Below are positions 9,247 through 16,560 of a stretch of 42,170 nucleotides of DNA, in pieces. Where the stretch lies: assembly GCF_004348325.1 (NCBI RefSeq), contig NZ_SMKF01000030.1, positions 1 to 42,170 of the forward strand. Reading direction: 5' to 3'. Both the position numbers and the translations under genes were made by a program. The notes beneath the pieces were generated by a model. The model was not told the origin of the DNA and did no database searches. It worked only from the letters and a program-made list of their open reading frames with translations. The stretch's first letter is position 1, and every line of letters begins with the position of its first letter. The DNA is from Micromonospora sp. KC213 (GTDB taxonomy: Bacteria > Actinomycetota > Actinomycetes > Mycobacteriales > Micromonosporaceae).

Positions 9247-9966
9247 TCGACGGCCAAATATCGGCCGGCACGTCAACAATCAATGCGGCACCCGAGTTGG
9301 GTGTGCAGCTCCCCCGCGGCACCGGTCGCCCGGCACCCCGACATGCGGCTCGACGGGACCGCGCAGCGCTGCCGCACCCGGCCCAGACGAGCGATGACCG
9401 GCTGCCCGTGCGGCCGGTTACACGTTCGTGTCCAACGAGTTGCGGCACATCCTCAGCGATCAGCGTGGGGCAAGTCAACACCCGGGACCTCGCGACCGTG
9501 ACAGGTTGCGGAGATCATCACCACCAGCCACCACAAGTACGGAAAGCCCTTTTTGATGCCTTGCTCGACGAAGTGAGACCCAGCCTGACGACACAGTCGA
9601 TTGACGCGGCCGGCTACCATCCCGACCCCTGTACGTGCCACCGGACGGTGTCGGTGCGCCGGTCCTCGCGCAGTGCCAGATACGCCAGTGTGAACACAGA
9701 CCCACACGGCCGCCACTGCTTCAGCAGTGGAGCCCACTGTCCGAGCGACAGCTTCTTCCGCCCCGCAACCGAGCGAGCGACCCGACCAGATCAAGGTGCA
9801 CCGGGACTGGACCCGGAGGGTCGACAGCTTCCGCTCACCGCCGTCGAAATCATCCGGGGACGACGGCCACCCGCCGTGACACGGCTGGCCGACACGCAAA
9901 CCTTCTGGGTGAAGCAGTCGCCTACCACCTGCAACAGCGGCTCGCCGAAGGGATTGACAGCATAGG

Positions 9967-9980
9967 TGTTATCGCTAACA
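9967..9980 (+). promoter_or_regulatory. LacI-family operator candidate upstream of the GH127 gene
   Basis: TGTTATCGCTAACA differs from the GH62-side site at two of 14 positions and is also palindromic around CG. It is 286 bases before the GH127 start. A second inverted repeat, GGTGTTA (9965-9971) with TAACACC (9989-9995), overlaps it, so the same stretch could also fold as RNA or bind a second dimer half. Confidence 0.6.
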
Positions 9981-10266
9981 TTCTGCGGTAACACCGCCTT
10001 CACCTGTCCGTCACCCAGGGTCTTGACGGCAGCCTCGGGTGGCGAGCAGGCACATTTCCCTCCCCCAGCCCGCATTCCACCGCCCTTCAGCCACCACAGT
10101 GGCCCGCCCCTGTTGACGCTCACATCCCGGGTTGCGGACACTTGCTGCAGCCGTCACCCCCGGTTGAACTCCACGCGACCCACAGCGATGCCGGCGCCCC
10201 TCCCCCGGAACGCGAGCGCCGGCCGCCCGCACAACCGACGACCACCCCGCAGACCACGGAGGCCCC

Positions 10267-12996
10267 ATGTCCTCGCCAATCAGCCGGCGCCGTCTGATCC
10301 AGGCCGTCGGCGCGACGGCGGTGATGTCCGCTACCGGCGCCGCCACAGTCGGTGCCGCGCCCGCGGCCGCCGCCCTTGCCCCAGCCCGGCCGGACATCGG
10401 CGTCTCGGCATTTCCGTTCGACCTCGGGCAGGTCCGGCTGACCGCCAGCCGGTGGCTGGACAACCAGACCCGCACCCTGAACTACCTGCGCTTCGTCGAC
10501 GTCAACCGGCTGCTCTACAACTTCCGCGCCAACCATCGCCTCTCCACCGGCGGTGCCGCGGCACCCGGCGGCTGGGACGGTCCCACGTTCCCCTTCCGCA
10601 GCCACGTTCAGGGGCACTTCCTGACCGCCTGGGCGCACGCGTGGGCGGTGCTCGGCGACACGACCTGCCGGGACAAGGCCAACCTGATGGTGGCCGAACT
10701 CGCCAAGTGCCAGGCGAACAACGTTGCCGCCGGCTTCAACACCGGATACCTCTCCGGGTTCCCCGAGTCCGACTTCACCAGCCTCGAAGCGCGGACGTTG
10801 ACCAACGGCAACGTGCCGTACTACTGCATCGACAAAACCCTCGCCGGCCTGCTCGACGTGTGGCGTCACATCGGCAACACCCAGGCCCGCGACGTCCTTC
10901 TGGCGCTCGCCGGCTGGGTCGACTGGCGCACCAGCCGGTTGACCACGAGCCAGATGCAGGCCATGCTGGCCACCGAGTTCGGCGGCATGAACCTCGTCCT
11001 GACCGACCTGTACCAGCAGACCGGCGACGCCCGCTGGCTGACCGCCGCCCAGCGGTTCGACCACGCCGCCGTCTTCGACCCGCTGGCCGCCAACCAGGAC
11101 CAGCTAGCCGGGCTGCACGCCAACACCCAGGTTCCCAAGTGGGTGGGTGCCGCCCGTCAGTTCAAGGCCACCGGCACCACCCGCTACCGGGACATCGCCA
11201 GCAACGCGTGGAACATCACCGTCGACGCGCACACCTACGTCATCGGCGGCAACAGCCAGGCCGAGCACTTCCGAGCCCCCGACGCCATCGCCACGTACCT
11301 GCGCACGGACGCCTGCGAGGCGTGCAACACGTACAACATGCTGAAGCTGACGCGTGAACTGTGGCTGCTGGACCCGAACCGCGCGGCCTACTTCGACTAC
11401 TACGAGCGGGCGCTGCTCAACCACATGATCGGTCAGCAGAACCCCGCCGACAACCACGGTCACGTCACCTACTTCACACCGCTAAACCCCGGTGGCCGGC
11501 GTGGCGTCGGTCCGGCGTGGGGCGGTGGCACCTGGAGCACCGACTACGACTCCTTCTGGTGTTGCCAGGGCACCGGGCTGGAGACCAACACCAAGCTGAT
11601 GGACTCCATCTACTTCCACAACGGCACGACCCTGACGGTCAACCTGTTCATGCCGTCGGTGCTCAACTGGTCGCAGCGCGGAATCACGGTCGCCCAGACC
11701 ACCTCGTACCCGGCCAACGACACCACGACCATCACCGTCACGGGCTCGGTCGGCGGGTCATGGACAATGCGGATCCGAATCCCGGCGTGGACGAGCGGGG
11801 CGGGCATCAGCGTCAACGGCACGCCGCAGAACATCGCCACGACGCCGGGCAGCTACGCCAGCCTGACCCGCTCCTGGACCTCCGGGGACGTGGTCACGGT
11901 CCGCCTGCCGATGCGCGTCGTCCTGGCCGCCGCCAACGACAACCCGGCCGTGCAGGCGATCACGTACGGCCCGGTGGTGTTGTCCGGCAACTACGGCAAC
12001 ACGGCCCTGAGCGCGCTGCCCTCCCTCGACCCCACCTCGATCACCCGGACCAGCACCAGCGCGCTCGCGTTCACCGCCGTCGCCAACGGCTCCCCGGTCA
12101 ACCTCGGGCCCTTCCACGACGCCCACGGGCACAACTACACCGTCTACTGGGCCACCGGCGGGGGCACCGCCAGCTTCCGCCTGGCCAACGCGGCCAGCAA
12201 CCTGGTGCTCGGCATCAGGGACATGTCCACCGCCGACGGCGGGCTTGCGCTCCAGTGGGGCGACACCGGCACCGCCGACCACGACTGGCAGATCGTGGTC
12301 GACGGGACGGCGGTACGGCTGCGCAACGTCAACAGCGGCAAGGTGCTCGGGGTGGACAACATGTCCACCGCCGACAACGCCCGTATTCTCCAGTGGGCCG
12401 ACAACGGCACCGCCGACCACCTCTGGACCCTCGTCGACGCGGGCGACGGTTCACACAAGCTGCGCAACGTGCACACCGGCAAGCTGTTGGCGATCCTGGA
12501 CGGGTCGACGGCACAGGGGGCCCAGGCGGTGCAGGACCAGGACAACGGCAGCCGGGACAACCAGTGGCGGTTCATCCCGAACGGCGCCCGCCGGCTCCAG
12601 AACCTCAACAGCGGGCTGGTGCTCGGTGTGCAGAACATGTCCACCGCCGACGGCGGGCTGGTCATCCAGTGGAACGACAACGGCACCGCCGACCACCTCT
12701 GGACCGCGATCGTGGACACCGACGGCTACCTGCGCCTACGCAACTCCCACAGTGGCAAGGTGCTCGGCGTCGAGAACATGTCGACCGTCAACGGCGCCCG
12801 GGTCCTGCAGTGGGCGGACAACGGCACCAACGACCACCGATGGCGGCTGCGGTACGGCCGCAACGGTTACTTCCGCATCCAGTGCGCCAACGGCGGCCGG
12901 GTCCTCGGCGTCACCAACGGGTCGACCTCGGCCGGCGCACAGGTCACCGTCTGGGACGACAACGGCAGCGACGACCACCTCTGGCGGTTCATCTGA
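10267..12996 (+). CDS. Secreted GH127-type (DUF1680) beta-L-arabinofuranosidase with six ricin-type repeats
   Basis: 909 residues. The N-terminus SRRRLIQAVGATAV is a twin-arginine signal, so the protein is folded before export, which fits a metal-containing enzyme. The GH127 alpha/alpha-barrel and beta-sandwich cover about residues 45-620. The family's zinc-cysteine centre is intact: Glu351 and Cys353 in CEACNTYN, and Cys432-Cys433 in FWCCQGTG, matching the Glu/Cys/Cys/Cys set of Bifidobacterium HypBA1. From about residue 635 to the end there are six NxxSGxVLGVxxMSTxxG...QW..NG..DHxW repeats, enough for two beta-trefoil lectin domains. ATG 10267 follows GGAGG by four bases. GH127 enzymes remove beta-L-arabinofuranose from hydroxyproline-linked plant cell-wall oligosaccharides; some DUF1680 proteins have other specificities. 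The gene is probably induced together with the divergent GH62 gene. Confidence 0.92.
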   Translation: MSSPISRRRLIQAVGATAVMSATGAATVGAAPAAAALAPARPDIGVSAFPFDLGQVRLTASRWLDNQTRTLNYLRFVDVNRLLYNFRANHRLSTGGAAAPGGWDGPTFPFRSHVQGHFLTAWAHAWAVLGDTTCRDKANLMVAELAKCQANNVAAGFNTGYLSGFPESDFTSLEARTLTNGNVPYYCIDKTLAGLLDVWRHIGNTQARDVLLALAGWVDWRTSRLTTSQMQAMLATEFGGMNLVLTDLYQQTGDARWLTAAQRFDHAAVFDPLAANQDQLAGLHANTQVPKWVGAARQFKATGTTRYRDIASNAWNITVDAHTYVIGGNSQAEHFRAPDAIATYLRTDACEACNTYNMLKLTRELWLLDPNRAAYFDYYERALLNHMIGQQNPADNHGHVTYFTPLNPGGRRGVGPAWGGGTWSTDYDSFWCCQGTGLETNTKLMDSIYFHNGTTLTVNLFMPSVLNWSQRGITVAQTTSYPANDTTTITVTGSVGGSWTMRIRIPAWTSGAGISVNGTPQNIATTPGSYASLTRSWTSGDVVTVRLPMRVVLAAANDNPAVQAITYGPVVLSGNYGNTALSALPSLDPTSITRTSTSALAFTAVANGSPVNLGPFHDAHGHNYTVYWATGGGTASFRLANAASNLVLGIRDMSTADGGLALQWGDTGTADHDWQIVVDGTAVRLRNVNSGKVLGVDNMSTADNARILQWADNGTADHLWTLVDAGDGSHKLRNVHTGKLLAILDGSTAQGAQAVQDQDNGSRDNQWRFIPNGARRLQNLNSGLVLGVQNMSTADGGLVIQWNDNGTADHLWTAIVDTDGYLRLRNSHSGKVLGVENMSTVNGARVLQWADNGTNDHRWRLRYGRNGYFRIQCANGGRVLGVTNGSTSAGAQVTVWDDNGSDDHLWRFI

Positions 12997-13018
12997 TCCC
13001 TGCGCGGACGTGAACGCG

Positions 13019-13079
13019 CCGCTCGGCGGCGGCCCGGTGGGCAGGGCTTTCCCGGCCCGCCCAGGCCGCCGCCGAGCGG
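13019..13079 (+). terminator. Very long nested hairpin after the GH127 gene
   Basis: CCGCTCGGCGGCGGCC (13019-13034) pairs perfectly with 13064-13079 over 16 bases. Inside, GGTGGGC (13036-13042) pairs with GCCCGCC (13055-13061) through one G-U wobble, and GGG/CCC closes a CTTT loop. It starts 22 bases after the stop codon. Confidence 0.8.
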
Positions 13080-13097
13080 GTCGGGCGACGCGCTGCG

Positions 13098-13243
13098 TAG
13101 ATCTCATCCAGAGGCCGGTGAGACCAGTCGGTCATCTCCTCGACCACCTTGTCAGTGATTCGCGAGATCGTCTCCTTGCTGACCGGCGCGCCGTAGATCT
13201 CGGCGACGTGCACGCTGATCTCCCCGGTCGTCAGACCTCTGGC
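13098..13243 (-). pseudogene. Fragment of an IS256 (Mutator)-type transposase
   Basis: On the minus strand the frame reads RGLTTGEISVHVAEIYGA, then VSKETISRITDKVVEEM and RPLDEIYAA. This is the well-known DNA-binding/pre-catalytic segment of IS256-family transposases, just before the first catalytic Asp. Only about 45-50 recognisable residues remain; similarity stops abruptly on both sides, no catalytic DDE residues are present and no terminal repeats are visible. It is a relic lodged between the GH127 terminator and the 3' end of the phosphatase gene. Confidence 0.8.
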
Positions 13244-13282
13244 AGCGGGGACGGCGGGTAGCCGGTCGGCGGATGGCGCGTG

Positions 13283-15694
13283 TCAAGCTCGTTGTTCGGG
13301 CGGGCAGAGTTCGAACCAGACGGTTTTGCCGGTTCCGGGAAGTGGTGCGGATCCCCACGCGTGGGCGAGGCGTTCGATGATGTGCATGCCCCGGCCTGTG
13401 TCGCTGGAGCTGTCGATGGATCGTTTGACGGGTCGACGGTTGCTGCTGTCATGCACGTCGATGCGTAGTCGTTGGCCCATGGTGATGCGGACTTCCACGT
13501 CGCCGGCCGTGTGTTGCACCGCGTTGGCGATGACTTCGCCGAGGATGAGGCCCGCGTCCTCGCGCAGCGGGTGCTGGTCCCACGCGGCCAGGATGTCGTC
13601 GGCGAAGTGCCGGGCAGCCGATGTGCTGGTGGCGTCACCGCGGAAGCGTCGTCGGGCGGTGCGCGGCCCGGGCGGCGGTGCTGCGGTGACGGTGAGTGCG
13701 AGGATGGCCACGTCGTCGCGGCGTGGATACGGTCCGATGTCGGCCTTGACGAGGTGTTCCACCAAGTCTTCGGGATTGTCCGTTGGTGCCGAGTCCAGCG
13801 CCGCGAGCAGGTCCGTCAGACCCTGGTCGAGGGGGTAGCGGCGGTCTTCGACGAGGCCATCGGTATAGAGCACGAGGCTGCATCCGCTGGGCAGCAGGAA
13901 GGTGGAGTCGTGGTAGTGGGCGCCGCGGACGCCCAGAGGTGGTCCCGTCCTCAGTGGTAGGCAGCGGGCGTGCCCGTCGACGCGCAGCACGGGAGGTGGG
14001 TGCCCGGCGAGCACGGCGGTCGCGGTCCCTTCGGTCAGGTGCAGCTCGAGGTAGCAGCAGGTGGCCATGGCGTGAGGCTCGAACCGCAGCAGCAACTCGT
14101 TCACCCGACGCATCACCCCCGTGGGGCTGTGTCCGTCAGCGGCGTAGGCGCGGATGGCGTTGCGTAGTTGGCCCATCATCGCCGCTGCCTGAGGGCTGTG
14201 GCCGGCGACGTCACCGATGACGACCGCTGCGGTGTCCGGATCGATCTGGATGACGTCGTACCAGTCGCCGCCGATATCCGCGCCCTGGGTCCAGGGCAGG
14301 TACCGCACGGCGTGTCGTGCGCCGCGCAGGGTGGGTAGCGCGGTCGGCAGCAGGGCCCGTTGCAGGTCTGCCGCGATCGACAACTGAGCCTGAAAGAGGA
14401 ATGCGCGCTGCAACGCCTGGGCAGCGAGCCGACTGAACGCGATCAGGTTCTCGCGCTCGTCCTCGTCGAACTGCCGCGGACGGGGGTAGCCGATCACCAG
14501 CGCGCCGAGTACCTGCCCGCCGGTGCTCAGTGGTAGGAACGCCCACGCGGCCCTGCCCCCGCCAGGGACGGCGGCGCGTGTGTCAAATTGTGCCCTGGCG
14601 AACTCCTCGGGCGAGCCGAGGTAGCGTGGCTGGCCGGTGGTGCTGACGCCGGTGGCCGGGTAGGGGTGGGACAACGGCAAGGCGCGCAGCGCGGCGACGA
14701 CGTGGTCTTCGTATCCGGCGTGGTAGCGCAACACCAGCCGGTCCTGCTCGGTGAGCAGGACCGCGAGGCTGTTCCCGCCCGCCGAGGACCGTACGACCTC
14801 GCCCAACGCGTCATACACCTGCTCCGGCGTACTGGCCGCGACCAGTGCGGCGGTGACGGTCTGCAGCGCCGCGGTGCGGGTCGCGGCCGCGCGGACCTGC
14901 GCCGCGATGCTCTCGAGCTGCAATTGGTGACCGACCTGTTCGGTGACGTCGCGGTAGGACACGGCGACGACATCGACATCGACCCGGGTGACCTTCAGCT
15001 CCCACACCTGCCCGGTGGTGGGTGAGGTGAGCTGCTGCTGCCACGGTTCGCCCCCATCGGCGACCTGGCGAAAGAACGGGAGTAGGCCCAGCTCGGTGCT
15101 ACTGGCGGAGGTTTCGCTGACCCGGTGCCCGACAAGCTCTTCGACGGTGCGGCCGGCGACCTTGGCGCCGATTTGATTGACGTACTCACGGGTGAAAGCC
15201 GCAATCGTTCCGTCGTCGTCACGAACCGCCCGCAGCAGGGCGAACCCGTCGAACGCCGCGTCGAGTGCTTCGTACAGCCGAGTCCCGCCCTCCGTCTGCG
15301 CCCCCATGGTCAGCTTGCTGAGATCGACGAACCGTGCGATGAACCCGTCCCCGAACGGCACCACCCGGAACTCGAAATGCCCCGTCACGCTCGCCCGGTC
15401 GTAGTACACGGTGCGAACAGCTGGCACCCGCTCCTGCACCACTCGCCGATAGAACGGCAGGGTGCCGTCGGTGACGGTGTCCGGCCACAACTCTCGGTAG
15501 CCGCGTCCGATCAACTCTTCCCGAGGGCGCCCCAGAAAGCGGCCACCGGCCTCGTTGAGATAGACCAGCCGGAAGTCGACGATGACCGCATCCTGATCAC
15601 GAACCGCAGCGGCCATCGCACACCCATGAGGATCGGAATCCAGAAGGGCCAACACGTCCGCCGAAGGGGCAATGCCCGGCAGGTCTCCGCTCAT
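13283..15694 (-). CDS. PAS-PAS-GAF-SpoIIE phosphatase-HATPase regulatory protein
   Basis: 803 residues with all-cytoplasmic architecture. PAS-like domains lie at about 10-130 (VYLNEAGGRFLGR, EELIGRGY) and 140-255 (ending SYRDVTEQ). A coiled linker leads to a GAF domain (about 270-430), which is followed by a SpoIIE/PP2C-type phosphatase (about 440-670) with its metal motifs: GGDWYD around residue 477, GDVAGHS, LYTDGLVE and RRDDVAIL. A C-terminal HATPase_c_2 (about 690-800) has EVIANAVQHTAG and GRGMHIIE. Such proteins dephosphorylate STAS antagonists and can carry their own anti-sigma kinase, acting as a self-contained switch in a partner-switching cascade controlled by small ligands or redox state. 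ATG 15694 follows a GAGGGGA site. It is monocistronic. The STAS/anti-sigma pair at 914-2766 is a possible downstream partner, though this is inference. Confidence 0.92.
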   Translation of the reverse strand: MSGDLPGIAPSADVLALLDSDPHGCAMAAAVRDQDAVIVDFRLVYLNEAGGRFLGRPREELIGRGYRELWPDTVTDGTLPFYRRVVQERVPAVRTVYYDRASVTGHFEFRVVPFGDGFIARFVDLSKLTMGAQTEGGTRLYEALDAAFDGFALLRAVRDDDGTIAAFTREYVNQIGAKVAGRTVEELVGHRVSETSASSTELGLLPFFRQVADGGEPWQQQLTSPTTGQVWELKVTRVDVDVVAVSYRDVTEQVGHQLQLESIAAQVRAAATRTAALQTVTAALVAASTPEQVYDALGEVVRSSAGGNSLAVLLTEQDRLVLRYHAGYEDHVVAALRALPLSHPYPATGVSTTGQPRYLGSPEEFARAQFDTRAAVPGGGRAAWAFLPLSTGGQVLGALVIGYPRPRQFDEDERENLIAFSRLAAQALQRAFLFQAQLSIAADLQRALLPTALPTLRGARHAVRYLPWTQGADIGGDWYDVIQIDPDTAAVVIGDVAGHSPQAAAMMGQLRNAIRAYAADGHSPTGVMRRVNELLLRFEPHAMATCCYLELHLTEGTATAVLAGHPPPVLRVDGHARCLPLRTGPPLGVRGAHYHDSTFLLPSGCSLVLYTDGLVEDRRYPLDQGLTDLLAALDSAPTDNPEDLVEHLVKADIGPYPRRDDVAILALTVTAAPPPGPRTARRRFRGDATSTSAARHFADDILAAWDQHPLREDAGLILGEVIANAVQHTAGDVEVRITMGQRLRIDVHDSSNRRPVKRSIDSSSDTGRGMHIIERLAHAWGSAPLPGTGKTVWFELCPPEQRA

Positions 15695-16560
15695 CGCCGT
15701 CCCCTCGCCAAGCCGCCACCCGACAGCCTAATACTCCAGCCGCACCCGAGGGAGTGCGTCGATTTCGGCTCTGTCTCACATCCGGTGGTGACGAGGCGTC
15801 CTCCGGCGACCAGCGCTGCTCGCTGGCGGCGTTGCTGGGATACGGCTTCCAATCACCCATGGCCGGAGTAACGCCGCAGCCACCTGACGTCCACGAGCAG
15901 GACTCGCATTCCACCTTGCCGCCGCACTCGCCTCGACGGAGGGCCTACGCGTCGTCTGGAGTCGACACCTGGTACGCGCTCGACGCCCTTCCGAGGGAGC
16001 CATCCCGGGACGAACACCACGCGCCCTACGGCGATCGGATGCAGGAACCGGGCGTTGACTTCCGGAATTTACTCGGTGCAGGATGTGGCGCAACGCATTG
16101 GACACCGGCGCGAAACGAGGCTCGGACGGCCTTCAGCCGCCCTTGCGGCCCCAACTTCCGTACGCTGCCCGATCTGCCGGGCAGCGCGTCGCGTGCCGAT
16201 ACCGCTCCGCAGAGGAGAACCCCCGGACACCGGATGACGTCGTACGAGTGAAGCCTTGATTGTTAACGCTGACACCCACCGGGTCAGCCGGTTCCGGTCG
16301 ATGGTCGCCTGCCCCCTGACCTCTCCGTCTTCCCTGTCGATCCGCTGATCCGGATGTGAGCCCGAACATCCGGGCCGCGAGGCAACACATCCCGCGTCAG
16401 ATCGTCGCCGACAACCTCCCGGTGGCCGACACGAATTGTCGCGCGAACGAGGTCGAGAACAACAACCGGATGAACCGCTACGGCCGTGGCGTGGGCCGGG
16501 TCCATCCGCTACCACAAGACGGAGACTTCGTACGGCGTGACCTGAACCGAGCAGGGCACA
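15695..16560. other. Gene-poor interval with an orphan operator-like site and a possible IS scrap
   Basis: 866 bases between two minus-strand genes. No convincing gene. On the minus strand near 15770-15860 a frame reads WKPYPSNAASEQRW, faintly like the N-terminus of IS5-type transposases, and ends at a GGCTCTGTCTCA sequence (15768-15779) that recurs at 26249-26260. An eight-pair hairpin CCGGATGT/ACATCCGG lies at 16350-16373. A LacI-type 14-mer is at 16261-16274. The interval looks like decayed mobile or accessory DNA. Confidence 0.45.
16261..16274 (+). promoter_or_regulatory. Orphan LacI-type operator-like 14-mer
   Basis: TGTTAACGCTGACA fits the same pattern, TGTnAnCGCTnACA, as the two sites controlling the arabinofuranosidase pair. 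No sugar-utilisation gene is next to it: it lies downstream of the SARP gene and about 570 bases upstream of the phosphatase gene. It may be a relic of a lost gene, or a chance match. Confidence 0.35.

Larger units (their letters stand above)
9136..10266. other. Long divergent control region between the two arabinofuranosidase genes
   Basis: 1.13 kb without a convincing gene. It holds the two LacI-type operator candidates near either end. Open frames cross it on both strands but are rich in Arg/Ser/Pro and have no recognisable family. On the minus strand a stretch around 9890-10060 encodes a more protein-like sequence (for example NPFGEPLLQVVGDC) with a lower third-position GC than its neighbours; it has no clear start and could be a gene scrap, but I cannot name it. 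Confidence 0.5.

Noticed and set aside
9234..9965. 243-codon plus-strand open frame in the divergent control region
   Set aside because: Its Arg/Ser/Thr/Pro-rich product has no recognisable motif and its start lies inside the GH62-side operator candidate; I treat it as non-coding.
15754..16251. 165-codon plus-strand open frame between the phosphatase and SARP genes
   Set aside because: No ribosome site, no family resemblance and poor codon bias.
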